From assembly GCA_030832095.1 (NCBI GenBank), contig JAURJT010000013.1:1-64000 (forward strand): DNA of 64,000 bases, written 5' to 3'. Source of the stretch: Gammaproteobacteria bacterium. Lineage in GTDB: Bacteria > Pseudomonadota > Gammaproteobacteria > Burkholderiales > Burkholderiaceae_B. Position numbers and translations under genes: made by a program. Shown here one piece after another: positions 53,996 to 62,623 of this stretch (positions within the stretch are counted from its first letter, which is position 1; every line of letters begins with the position of its first letter). The notes under the pieces were generated by a model. That model was not told where the DNA came from, ran no database searches, and worked only from the letters and a program-made list of their open reading frames with translations.

Positions 53996-55624
53996 GTGCA
54001 GACGACCGGACAGCAGTTAGTATCTTTTTTAGAAGCCAATGGAGTTGATAGAGTATTTTGTGTACCCGGTGAGAGCTTCTTGCCCCTGCTTGACGCCTTA
54101 GGCGCGAGCAAGATCGATACCATCACTGCGCGGCATGAGAGCTCGGCAGGCTTTATGGCAATGGCCGATGGTCGACTCACAGGTCGGCCCGGCGTGTTTA
54201 TGGTGAGTCGCGGGCCCGGTGCGACCAACGCCTCGATTGCGGTGCATAGCGCGCAACAAGACGGTACGCCGTTAATCTTGATGATTGGTCAGGGCGAGCG
54301 CCAGCATGTGGGGCGAGATAGTTTTCAAGAAATCGATTACTCAAAAATGTTTGGTAGCATTGCGAAATGGGTTTACGAAATCAATGACCCGACGCGTGTG
54401 CCTGAAGTCATGGCGCGTGCTTTCTCGGTGGCGATGAGTGGTACACCAGGCCCCGTGGTGATTTCTTTGCCTGAAGATATTTTGCCGATCGAGCTACCCG
54501 ACGTGAAGGCACGTGCCTCCGTGGTGGCGAGTAGTGCGCCAACGCCCATGGCGATACAGCGTGTATTAGAACTGTTAGCAAAGGCCGAACGCCCCTTGCT
54601 TCTGGCGGGTGGCGAATTTGCAACCGATGAGCAACGTGCGGCGCTGCGCGCAGCCGCTGAAAAGCACAATATTCCAGTTGTGATTGGTTTTCGTCGCCAC
54701 GGCGTGTTTGCGTCCGATCATCCACTTTACGCCGGCGACATCGGAACGGGTACCTCTGCCACGCAAGTCAAAGCGTTTGAAAAAGCGGATTTATTGTTAG
54801 CGATTGGCACGCGCCTGTCTGACTGGGGTACCCTGAATTACAGATTTCCAACGCCGCCTTGGCCAAATCAAACACTCGTTCATGCGTGCGCAGATGTCAC
54901 GATGATCGGTAAGAACTTTCAGCCAGAAGTTGGAATGGTGTGTCACGGTGCAGAATTTATTCGTGAGTTCGCTTTGCAAGCTGTGGTGCCAGAGAAAAAA
55001 GATCGCAGTGCGTGGATTAATGAGTTGCATGGTTATGCGCAAACGCAGGCGGTATGGAAAAACATCAAAGCGCCTGACGGTGTCGCCTTTGGTAATGTCG
55101 TGCGCGCCTTAGGTGAACTGACCCCCGATGCCACAAGCATTGTCCCCGATGCAGGGATCTCTGCTGCGTTGGCTTATAAATTCTTTCCGTTTACGGGTAA
55201 GCGCAAACTGTATTCGACGATGTCTGGTGTGATGGGGTATGGCGTGCCTGGCGCAGTGGCGATCGCCATGCGCGAGACTGACCGCACTGTGGTGTGTTTG
55301 GTGGGGGATGGTGGTTTTATGATGACAGGCAATGAACTTGCCGTCGCCGTAGAGCGCAAGTTACCACTTAAGATCTTTTTGTCTAACAATCGTAGTTTAG
55401 GGACGATTCGTCTACATCAAGAGCGCATGTATCCAGGGCGTTCGCACGCGACCGATCTCAGTGGGCCAGACTTTTCGAAGTTAGCGCAAGCTTTTGGCTG
55501 CGCAACCTTGCTGATTGAAAAGGATGAAGATATCGAACCTATGATTCGAGCAGCGTTGGCAGCAACGGGCCCTGTCTTTGTTGAGGTTAATGCAAGCCTG
55601 TCGGCGATTTTGCCAAAAACTTGA
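53996..55624 (+). CDS. Thiamine pyrophosphate enzyme, acetolactate synthase-like (GTG start)
   Basis: About 542 residues in three TPP-enzyme domains. The N-terminal domain holds catalytic E48 (RHESSAGFMA), a central Rossmann domain follows, and the C-terminal domain has the TPP/Mg motif GDGGF...SNN near 430-460. GTG 53996 is preceded by GGAG. These enzymes decarboxylate or condense 2-oxoacids. It is a stand-alone large subunit, with no IlvN partner, so it is more likely a catabolic lyase or synthase than the biosynthetic IlvB. It begins a cluster with MmgE/PrpD, DUF4387 and AtuA. Confidence 0.86.
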   Translation: MQTTGQQLVSFLEANGVDRVFCVPGESFLPLLDALGASKIDTITARHESSAGFMAMADGRLTGRPGVFMVSRGPGATNASIAVHSAQQDGTPLILMIGQGERQHVGRDSFQEIDYSKMFGSIAKWVYEINDPTRVPEVMARAFSVAMSGTPGPVVISLPEDILPIELPDVKARASVVASSAPTPMAIQRVLELLAKAERPLLLAGGEFATDEQRAALRAAAEKHNIPVVIGFRRHGVFASDHPLYAGDIGTGTSATQVKAFEKADLLLAIGTRLSDWGTLNYRFPTPPWPNQTLVHACADVTMIGKNFQPEVGMVCHGAEFIREFALQAVVPEKKDRSAWINELHGYAQTQAVWKNIKAPDGVAFGNVVRALGELTPDATSIVPDAGISAALAYKFFPFTGKRKLYSTMSGVMGYGVPGAVAIAMRETDRTVVCLVGDGGFMMTGNELAVAVERKLPLKIFLSNNRSLGTIRLHQERMYPGRSHATDLSGPDFSKLAQAFGCATLLIEKDEDIEPMIRAALAATGPVFVEVNASLSAILPKT

Positions 55625-55647
55625 GCTGAGTAAAAACTTGAGCTGAG
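55615..55647 (+). repeat. Perfect 16-bp direct repeat over the stop codon (17-bp period)
   Basis: 55615-55630 is repeated exactly at 55632-55647. The first copy contains the last codons and TGA stop (55622-55624) of the TPP enzyme; the second carries an identical copy of this end in the spacer. Confidence 0.85.
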
Positions 55648-55719
55648 GGTCGTGATCCTGTTCTAGATGGCTGTCAGACACTATTCAGCGAGCTCAATTG
55701 GGCTTGTTTATACATCCTA

Positions 55720-55740
55720 ACTCTCGCGTCAGACGAGAGT
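55720..55740 (+). other. Hairpin in the leader of the MmgE/PrpD gene
   Basis: ACTCTCG (55720-55726) pairs perfectly with CGAGAGT (55734-55740) around a 7-nt loop, about 28 bp before the ATG at 55768. It has no T tract, so a leader or processing hairpin is likelier than a terminator. Confidence 0.45.
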
Positions 55741-55767
55741 CACAATAAGATCTACAGGGGCGACACA

Positions 55768-57207
55768 ATGGCGACGAAAGAAGTAGGTTCGGTCAATACA
55801 ACACCAGACACTGAGTTTTCAGATGGGCTGATTGGGTTTTGTCGAACGTTGCGTGCGCAGCCGCTTGCCGCCGAGACAGTACGGCGCTCAACCGATGCGA
55901 TCACTGATACCTTAGCTTGTATGGTGCTTGGGGTCGGTCAAGCGCTCGAACCTAAGTTGCGTCGTGCACTCGTTTCTAATCAGCCGCTTAAACAAATGCT
56001 GGCACAATTTGCACCCGCCGCCTTGCGGGTCAGTTCAACCGATGCACAAGGGTCTGCCGCGTTGTATCTTGGTACGCTAGCGCATGCTGCGGATTTTGAT
56101 GACATCAGTCATCCAGCGTATTGCCATGCGACGGCGTTGCTGTTGCCGGCACTCTTGATTCGTGGTGCTGCCTTGGGTGTGAGTGGCGAAGACTTGATTC
56201 GCGCGCATGTGGTGGGTATCGAAACGCTTGGTCAACTTGGCCGTCGTTTAAACACTGCGCACTACGAACGCGGTTGGCATACCACGGGTACCTTTGGTGC
56301 CATCGGTGCCACCGCAGCGTTAGCGTTTCTTGAAAAATTCACCGATGAGCAGATGCGTGGTGCCCTGGGTGTGAGTGCATCGCTTGCCAGTGGTGTGCGA
56401 CAAAATTTTGGCACCATGACCAAACCGCTGCATGCTGGCCTGGCGGCACGTTCGGCGATCTTAGCGACTCGGTTAGCTGAACAGGATTTCACCTGTGCGC
56501 CTGATGCGATCGAAGGTAAATTTGGCTTTATGAAGGTGTTTGGTGGTGCGGCACCAGCGAGTTACGCCAAAGCTTGGGGGCAGCCGCTAGAAATTTTGAC
56601 TGAGACCGGGATTGGCTTAAAAGCGTACCCTTGCTGCGCGGCCACGCATCCAGCGATTGATGCCACACGTGCCTTACGTGAAACACTCAGCGGCAGTTCT
56701 GTTGAAGATATCGAATCCATGCGGGTAGGGGCTTCACGCTTTGCTATGCAGCCCTTGATTTACGACATCCCGACTACAGGCTTGGAGGGTAAGTTCAGTA
56801 TGCGCTACTGCATCGCGTCGGCGATGATTGATGGTGCGGTCAAGATCGGAACGTTCGAACCTGATCAAATCAAGCGCCCAGCGATCGAGCGCTTAATGAC
56901 AAAAATTACGGTTGAAATTGACCCTCTTGTCGCAGATGATCACGAATTTGCTGCGATCGTTGACCTTAAATTGAAGTCTGGTCGTGAAGAATCAATACGT
57001 ATCGATGTGGCCAGTGGTAAGCCGGGTAATTGGTTGAGTGAAACCCTGTTGAAAGAAAAATTCTTTGATTGCCTGGGTACCCATCGGCTCAATAGCCAAG
57101 CTGGGCAGGTACTGTATGAAACAGCGCAGCAGCTTGCGAGTCAGAGTTCGATTGAGTCGCTCTATCAATCCTTGCTGCAAACCTTGGGTGAAGGGACTGT
57201 CAGTTAG
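55768..57207 (+). CDS. MmgE/PrpD family protein (first copy)
   Basis: A 479-residue member of the MmgE/PrpD family, which includes 2-methylcitrate dehydratase and aconitate decarboxylase-like enzymes. An all-helical domain (LACMVLGVG, YLGTLAHAADFDDIS) and KPLHAGLAARSAILA lead into the alpha-beta lid domain (from about 275: AYPCCAATHPAIDATRAL). It likely dehydrates or decarboxylates a branched tricarboxylate-like acid. The TPP enzyme precedes it, and DUF4387 and AtuA follow, apparently as one operon. A second paralogue lies at 61280. Confidence 0.9.
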   Translation: MATKEVGSVNTTPDTEFSDGLIGFCRTLRAQPLAAETVRRSTDAITDTLACMVLGVGQALEPKLRRALVSNQPLKQMLAQFAPAALRVSSTDAQGSAALYLGTLAHAADFDDISHPAYCHATALLLPALLIRGAALGVSGEDLIRAHVVGIETLGQLGRRLNTAHYERGWHTTGTFGAIGATAALAFLEKFTDEQMRGALGVSASLASGVRQNFGTMTKPLHAGLAARSAILATRLAEQDFTCAPDAIEGKFGFMKVFGGAAPASYAKAWGQPLEILTETGIGLKAYPCCAATHPAIDATRALRETLSGSSVEDIESMRVGASRFAMQPLIYDIPTTGLEGKFSMRYCIASAMIDGAVKIGTFEPDQIKRPAIERLMTKITVEIDPLVADDHEFAAIVDLKLKSGREESIRIDVASGKPGNWLSETLLKEKFFDCLGTHRLNSQAGQVLYETAQQLASQSSIESLYQSLLQTLGEGTVS

Positions 57208-57260
57208 GCCTGCCGCTGTCTCACTAAACTTATTCAATATTACTTTTGCAAAAGGTCATC

Positions 57261-57566
57261 ATGTATTTGCAAGATATCGCTCGTGTGATTCGAAGTAAAA
57301 ATGCCGGGCCGCGCTGCACGACGTTAGACATCATGTTCAATAGTGATGAAGACTACAACCGAGTGATTCAATCCAAGGTGATTAATCAAGCCTTGATTGC
57401 CAAGTTGTATGACATGCCGGCGGATCAGGTAAATATCATCGAGTACCCGATGTCGCGCGCTCTTAAAATTGCGATCCCCCGAAAAATCACAGCGGGCGAT
57501 CCAGGCGATCGTGATGTGTACGGCGCCCAACAGCACGCGCGCTTGTTTAAGGTTGAGATTGTATGA
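57261..57566 (+). CDS. DUF4387 family protein (AtuA partner)
   Basis: A 101-residue protein of the DUF4387 family: SKNAGPRCTTLDIMF near the start, YDMPADQVNIIEYP, and KIAIPRKITAGDPGDRDVYGAQQHA. AAGG precedes the ATG at 57261. It overlaps the AtuA-like gene by 4 bp. Such small proteins are regularly encoded next to, or fused to, AtuA/DUF1446 proteins, so they probably form a complex. Enzymatic activity is undefined. Confidence 0.88.
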   Translation: MYLQDIARVIRSKNAGPRCTTLDIMFNSDEDYNRVIQSKVINQALIAKLYDMPADQVNIIEYPMSRALKIAIPRKITAGDPGDRDVYGAQQHARLFKVEIV

Positions 57567-58960
57567 GTGCAACCGGACGCATCTTAAAAGAGTTCGCTGG
57601 TCTTAAAACGCGCCGCCCGTTGAAATTGCTGGGCGCCTCAGGTCAGCTTGGCTATGGCATCCCAACACCTGCATTTCAGGCAGGCCTTGAGCGTAAGCCT
57701 GATTTGATTGGCTGTGACATGGGTTCTATTGATATTGGCCCGTATTATCTTGGCAGTGGCAATATGGCGACGGCTCGCGAATCCACCAAGCGCGATCTGC
57801 GCAAGGTGCTGATCGCGGCGCGCTTGCACGATATCCCTTTGGTAATTGGATCGGCAGGCTCGGCGGGCGGTGCGCCGCATTTAGAGCAGACGCTTGCAAT
57901 TGTGCGTGAAATCGCCAAAGAAGAGGGCTTGCATTTTCGTTTGGGTGTGATTGCGGGTGATATTCCTAAAGACATTATCATCGATGCGATACGTGCGCAG
58001 GGTATGGTTGGCATCGATGGTATGCCCGCGTTAACCGAAGACGACGTATTGGGTGCCGCCCACATCGTTGGGCAGATGGGGATGAGCTCGTTTGAGCAAG
58101 CCTTCAAAGCTGATATTGATGTCTTGATTACAGGTCGTGCCTGTGACACCGCAATTTTCTCGACCTTGCCTGTGATGCTTGGTTTTCCGATCGGTTTGTC
58201 TGTGCATTTGGCCAAGATCATCGAGTGCGCGTCGTTATGCTGTTTGCCCGGCGGGCGCGATTCAATTCTTGCCACGCTAGACGATGAGGGCTTTGTGCTT
58301 GAAAGTATGGCGCTCCAGCGGCGTGCCACGCCAACCTCAGTGGCCGCGCACAGCCTGTATGAGCAGAATGACCCTTATGTGATCATCGAGCCCGAAGGGC
58401 GTGCAGTCTTGCATGAAGCAAAATACGAACAAATCGACGATCGTCGCACGCGCATTAGCGGTGCGCAGTGGCTTGAAGCCCCCCAGATTACGATCAAAAT
58501 CGAAGGCTCAACGCGCGTCGGTGAACGTGCCATTTTGCTATGTGGTGCGGCCGATCCGATTTTTATCAAAAATCACGAAGAGATTTTGCGCGATGTGACA
58601 AAGGTGGTTCGCGATTTAGTGTGTGAAGACGCGCCTGAAGATTACACCCTGTTCTGGCGCGTTTTTGGCGTAAACGGTGTGACGGATCCCTTGCCGGATG
58701 CGGTGACGCCGAGTGAGATCTGCATGACGATTGAATGTATTGCGCCTACCACCGCGCGTGCGTCTGAAGTGGTGCGCACAATGAAGCAGTACTTGTTACA
58801 TTTTGGGTATGAGGGGCGTTTATCGACGGGGGGCAATCTCGCTTTTGCCTTTACCCCGCCTGAGATTTCAGTTGGCACAGCGTACAAGTTCAGCGTGTAT
58901 CACATCATGACGACTGCGCGTTTAAGTGAATTATTTCAATTGAAGATTGAAGAGTTGTAG
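57563..58960 (+). CDS. AtuA/DUF1446 family protein
   Basis: A 465-residue protein of the acyclic terpene utilisation AtuA-like (DUF1446) family: LGASGQLGYGIPTPAF, GCDMGSIDIGPYYLGSG, VIGSAGSAGGAPHL, ITGRACDTAIFS and LPGGRDSILATLDDEGF. Its biochemical role is not established, but it is conserved with acid-metabolism genes. It is translationally coupled to DUF4387 and downstream of PrpD and a TPP enzyme. The likely role is in breakdown of a branched or unsaturated acid; this is inference from context. Confidence 0.88.
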   Translation: MSATGRILKEFAGLKTRRPLKLLGASGQLGYGIPTPAFQAGLERKPDLIGCDMGSIDIGPYYLGSGNMATARESTKRDLRKVLIAARLHDIPLVIGSAGSAGGAPHLEQTLAIVREIAKEEGLHFRLGVIAGDIPKDIIIDAIRAQGMVGIDGMPALTEDDVLGAAHIVGQMGMSSFEQAFKADIDVLITGRACDTAIFSTLPVMLGFPIGLSVHLAKIIECASLCCLPGGRDSILATLDDEGFVLESMALQRRATPTSVAAHSLYEQNDPYVIIEPEGRAVLHEAKYEQIDDRRTRISGAQWLEAPQITIKIEGSTRVGERAILLCGAADPIFIKNHEEILRDVTKVVRDLVCEDAPEDYTLFWRVFGVNGVTDPLPDAVTPSEICMTIECIAPTTARASEVVRTMKQYLLHFGYEGRLSTGGNLAFAFTPPEISVGTAYKFSVYHIMTTARLSELFQLKIEEL

Positions 58961-58978
58961 GTGGGGCGCCGGTCTATC

Positions 58979-60130
58979 TCAAATGTTGGCGACAATACCA
59001 ACCCAGAATAGTCTGTCAGTCCCAACATCGACATCATACTTTTGCAAGAAACGCAGTGTGCCATCGTCTTGAATGCGAAAGACAGAGAGCCCGCCGGGTA
59101 CGTGTTGAATCGCTCCGTTGACCAGAGCATCGCGGGCAATCATGCAGCCTGCAATCAGAATCGTGCCACTGGGGTCGATCGAAAATGTGCGAACGTGCAT
59201 ACCACGCGTATCTTCAGTGTGAATCAGGGTTGGTTCACCGGTGCGGGCGTGAATTGAAAAGGTGCTGATTGTATTTTCAGCAGCATTGAATATTTTCGTT
59301 CCGTTGTGATCAATGGTTCCATCGGCACGATTTGAAACATACACAAACTTACCATTCGGATGCACATGAATGGCGCCCACCAACTGGCGAGGCTTGAGTA
59401 ACTCGGGCTGCGCGAGCGTAGTCTTGCGCCACAGGGGGCCAACGACTGTTTTGCCGAGTTCAAAAAAAGCGATTTGATTTTGACGCTCGATCGATAGGTA
59501 CATCCAGGGTTTTGTTGGATGAAAGTCTACATGCCGAGGGCCAAATTCGTATCCTGCATTTGGAATGAGTTTCTGACGATGCGTCAGGATACCGTCGGCA
59601 TAGTCAAAGATTTCGAGCGAACCTGGTAACTCTGGATTGCCGTGCTCAGGATCGTTACCGCGTACTGGCAAGACGACACTGTGATTATCGGGGGTTACAA
59701 CAATTTGATGCGCGCAAGCACCTAGATCAAAAGCATGTTGTTTAACCTCTTCACCAATTGATCCATCCCTTTTGATGCGATGTGTGCTGAGAGAGCTCGG
59801 GTCGTTATAGGCTAGCAAAATGTGCTGCGAAGTGCGATCGCTTGCGATGTGCACAGGACGAGAGCGTAGCGGTGTTGGAAGACCTTCTAGTTTTAACGAA
59901 CCGTCGCTTTGAATGGCCAACGCGCAAACAAAATGTTGAGTTCCAGCCTTGCCAGGTCCGCCATCGCTACAGGCTGCATATAGAATCGGCTTGGTGGCGT
60001 GCCTCCAAGCGTATTGAAGGCCGGCAGGTAGCGCAAGCGCGCTGCGCTCGGTTAGAGAGCCATCGCTAATGTTTAAACTGTATTGGCTGAGATGCGCGCC
60101 TACTGCCGCATAGACAAAGAATGCATTCAT
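58979..60130 (-). CDS. Lactonase family beta-propeller protein (YbhE/6-phosphogluconolactonase-like)
   Basis: About 383 residues in the seven-bladed propeller family: repeated strands such as FFVYAAVGAHLSQYSL, PRHVDFHPTKPWMYLSIE, VGAIHVHPNGKFVYVSNRADGTI and a MHVRTFSIDPSG stretch. Start 60130 was taken because the longer frame to 60241 overlaps the Bug gene. It has no signal peptide from this start. It may hydrolyse a sugar or organic lactone. It follows a Bug receptor gene by 16 bp in one operon. Confidence 0.83.
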   Translation of the reverse strand: MNAFFVYAAVGAHLSQYSLNISDGSLTERSALALPAGLQYAWRHATKPILYAACSDGGPGKAGTQHFVCALAIQSDGSLKLEGLPTPLRSRPVHIASDRTSQHILLAYNDPSSLSTHRIKRDGSIGEEVKQHAFDLGACAHQIVVTPDNHSVVLPVRGNDPEHGNPELPGSLEIFDYADGILTHRQKLIPNAGYEFGPRHVDFHPTKPWMYLSIERQNQIAFFELGKTVVGPLWRKTTLAQPELLKPRQLVGAIHVHPNGKFVYVSNRADGTIDHNGTKIFNAAENTISTFSIHARTGEPTLIHTEDTRGMHVRTFSIDPSGTILIAGCMIARDALVNGAIQHVPGGLSVFRIQDDGTLRFLQKYDVDVGTDRLFWVGIVANI

Positions 60131-60146
60131 GATACTTTTACAATAT

Positions 60147-61115
60147 TCAGTTGACGGCAATGCCCGCTTTCTTGACAATCGGTGGCCACTGTTTGAGTTC
60201 GCGTGCAACCAGTTCATCGACGTAGCTGCCCGGCTTTGCAATGATTCTGACGCCGTCAGCCGTTAGTCGTTCAACGATTTGCGGATCTTGTAAGGTGCGA
60301 ACAAAGGCTTTCTCTAGAGTTTGTACAACATTCTTAGGTGTTCCGGCGGGTGCAAGCACCGCCATCCAGAAGGTGGTTTCAAATCCTGGAAAACCAAGTT
60401 CGGCAACCGTCGGCAAGTCTGGAATTTGCGGCATACGCTCTACACTGGTTACCGCGAGCGGGATGATTTTACCTGCCTTGATTTGTACAGCAGAAGTCGG
60501 AAAGGCATCAACCTTGAATTGATAGACCCCTCCCAATAAATCGATCATGGCAGGCCCTGCTCCTTTGTATGGGACATGTACCATTTCAATTCCTGCGCGG
60601 TCGATAAACAACTCGGTGGCAAGATGAGGAAATGTGCCGGAGCCCGCGGTCCCATAGTGCATCGGTGGTGACGTTTTTTTTGCGAGTGCAATAAATTCTG
60701 GCAAGGTCTTGGCTGGAACCGAGGGATGAATAACAACCAAACCGGGTGTATCCCCAACCATGATGACGGACGTAAAGCTTTTGACTGAATCGTATCCAAG
60801 AGATTTGTAGATTGAGGGGTTGGCAGTGTGTGAATTAGTCGCCATCAATAAGGTGTACCCATCCGCAGGAGCTGACGCAACGATCTGAGTACCGATCGTC
60901 GCACCGGCGCCACCTTTGTTTTCGATGACGACGGTCTGGCCTAGTGCTTCGCCAAGTTTTTGAGAAATTCGTCTTGCAACGACATCAGTGGTACCGTTTG
61001 GTGGGAAAGGCACAATTAAATGTATTGATTTTTCAGGAAAAGCTGCTTGCGTTGTGAAGCCGATGCACAGTAACGCTGAAGCGATGGCCAGTTGTATACT
61101 TTTTAGAAGCTGCAT
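60147..61115 (-). CDS. Bug/TctC-type periplasmic receptor
   Basis: A 322-residue receptor; AGGAG precedes the ATG at 61115. The signal peptide ends TTQAA near 22, followed by FPEKSIHLIVPFPPNGTTDV, VIENKGGAGATIG and HVPYKGAGPAMIDLLGGVYQ. It diverges from a second MmgE/PrpD gene across a 164-bp spacer with an operator-like palindrome, so receptor and enzyme are probably regulated together. The lactonase-like gene follows. Confidence 0.92.
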   Translation of the reverse strand: MQLLKSIQLAIASALLCIGFTTQAAFPEKSIHLIVPFPPNGTTDVVARRISQKLGEALGQTVVIENKGGAGATIGTQIVASAPADGYTLLMATNSHTANPSIYKSLGYDSVKSFTSVIMVGDTPGLVVIHPSVPAKTLPEFIALAKKTSPPMHYGTAGSGTFPHLATELFIDRAGIEMVHVPYKGAGPAMIDLLGGVYQFKVDAFPTSAVQIKAGKIIPLAVTSVERMPQIPDLPTVAELGFPGFETTFWMAVLAPAGTPKNVVQTLEKAFVRTLQDPQIVERLTADGVRIIAKPGSYVDELVARELKQWPPIVKKAGIAVN

Positions 61116-61213
61116 GTTGTTCTCCTTTATTGATGACATCGACTGAATCAACGTATTTTTTGTTTCTTAATAGCTTTCTTTAATTGTTATGTTCATTACG
61201 CTATATTTTTTTT

Positions 61214-61248
61214 GATTGTATACAACAACGTTCGTTATACCTACAATC
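61214..61248. promoter_or_regulatory. Operator-like palindromes in the Bug/PrpD divergent spacer
   Basis: TTGTATACAA (61216-61225) is a perfect 10-bp palindrome of the TNGTNxACNA form bound by many GntR/FCD regulators. It is nested in a wider inverted repeat, GATTGTA (61214-61220) with TACAATC (61242-61248), with an AACGTT centre. It lies between the divergent Bug (61115) and MmgE/PrpD (61280) starts, where a shared operator would be expected. No regulator gene is in the window. Confidence 0.5.
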
Positions 61249-61279
61249 AAATAAAAATAAACTTAACGAGGTGACAAAA

Positions 61280-62623
61280 ATGAGTCCGATCAATACCGTC
61301 AGCGGCAAACTTGCAGATTTTATTTGCAACCTGCAGATTGAGCAGCTACCCAAGAGTGTCATTGAAAGAACAAAGACGCGTCTCTTGGACTGCCTCGCAA
61401 CAGGCTTAGCGGCGCATGGTTTGCATGTGCCCAGTGTCGTGTTGGCGTTTACAGAGGGCGGTGTTGGGCCTGCGAGTGTCATCGGCTATCAGAAATCATT
61501 GCCGATTGTGGATGCCGCTTTTGTGAACGCAACGCTGATCAATGGTCGAAGCCAAGATGACTTTATGCAGAAGTCCCATCCGGGAGCCTTGACGATCCCG
61601 GCCGCGTTGGGGTTCGCGCAAGCGTTCAAGCGTGGCGGTGCCGATGTGCTGGTGGGCATGGTGGCGGGGTATGAGGTAGTTGGGCGAATGTATATGGGTG
61701 CGCCTGGCATGTTGCCAAAATTTCGAGCATCGGGTGTCGCTGGTACGGTTGGGGCAGCTGCAACAGCTGCCAAAATGCTAAGACTGGACTCGACGTTGAT
61801 GATGAATGCGTTGGGTTGTTCTGCTGTGTTTGCTCACGGCTTTGGACAAGGATTTTTTGCTGGCACCAACGAAGTGAAGCTCAACGTCGGAATGGCTAGT
61901 CGGAACGGCGTGACTGCGGCATTGCTTGCGAAGCACGGTGCTACAGCTTCTGCGCTCGCGTTTGAGGGTGAGGCGGGTTACTTCCGGGCCTTCGACGGTT
62001 CACTTGAGCATGCTGAAGCAGCAACCCGAGGCTTGGGTGAAAGTTATCTGATTGAAGAAACCGTTTATAAAGAATGCCCTGTTTGTATTTTTACACAGAC
62101 TCCGATTGCGTTAGCTCGTACCCTTGCCGCAAAGATTGATCTGAATAAAATTCAAAAAGTGATAGTGACATCTCCTGAACTCACACATACCAATCCTGGC
62201 TTTACGAATGTTGCGCCCTATCAGACCCATCTTCAGGCAGTCGTGAGTGCAAGATTTTGTACCGCAGCGGCTTTGTTAGGACGTCCGGTCGAAGACTATG
62301 ACTACTACGACGAGTTGCAAGACCCCGAGTTACTACATTTAGCTGATAAGATTGAGCTACGGATGCGCGAGCATGATACCGATACGGTTGACGTCGAAGT
62401 TTTTCAAACCGATGGCGTGATTCGTGCGACTGGGACTGAAAACGAAACGCTTTTCCCGAGCCTCGATAAGGTCATTGCAAAATTCTTTCGAATCACATCA
62501 GACTTACCGGGTCTTGATCGAGACCGTATCGTTGAGACTGTGATGACATTGGATCAGGTGGCCGATATCCAAGAACTAATGAAACTGCTCGTGATCAGTG
62601 AAGCGTTGACTGCCGCTCGTTAG
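61280..62623 (+). CDS. MmgE/PrpD family protein (second copy)
   Basis: A 447-residue MmgE/PrpD protein. Start 61280 has a strong GAGGTGA upstream; the longer frame from 61184 runs through the AT-rich promoter. Motifs are DCLATGLAAHG, NATLINGRSQDDFM, HPGALTIPAALGFAQAF, and EVKLNVGMASRNGVTAALLAKHG before the lid domain with YKECPVCIFTQTP in place of the usual PCC. It is distant from the copy at 55768, so probably has another substrate. Isomerase, dehydratase or decarboxylase action on a branched acid is inferred from family only. Confidence 0.9.
   Translation: MSPINTVSGKLADFICNLQIEQLPKSVIERTKTRLLDCLATGLAAHGLHVPSVVLAFTEGGVGPASVIGYQKSLPIVDAAFVNATLINGRSQDDFMQKSHPGALTIPAALGFAQAFKRGGADVLVGMVAGYEVVGRMYMGAPGMLPKFRASGVAGTVGAAATAAKMLRLDSTLMMNALGCSAVFAHGFGQGFFAGTNEVKLNVGMASRNGVTAALLAKHGATASALAFEGEAGYFRAFDGSLEHAEAATRGLGESYLIEETVYKECPVCIFTQTPIALARTLAAKIDLNKIQKVIVTSPELTHTNPGFTNVAPYQTHLQAVVSARFCTAAALLGRPVEDYDYYDELQDPELLHLADKIELRMREHDTDTVDVEVFQTDGVIRATGTENETLFPSLDKVIAKFFRITSDLPGLDRDRIVETVMTLDQVADIQELMKLLVISEALTAAR

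Noticed and set aside
53996..55624. Biosynthetic acetolactate synthase large subunit IlvB
   Set aside because: No small subunit follows, and the neighbours are catabolic; only a TPP enzyme of that superfamily can be supported.
57745..58329. 194-codon minus-strand frame opposite the AtuA-like gene
   Set aside because: Antisense shadow of a well-conserved protein; composition is odd and no domain is seen.
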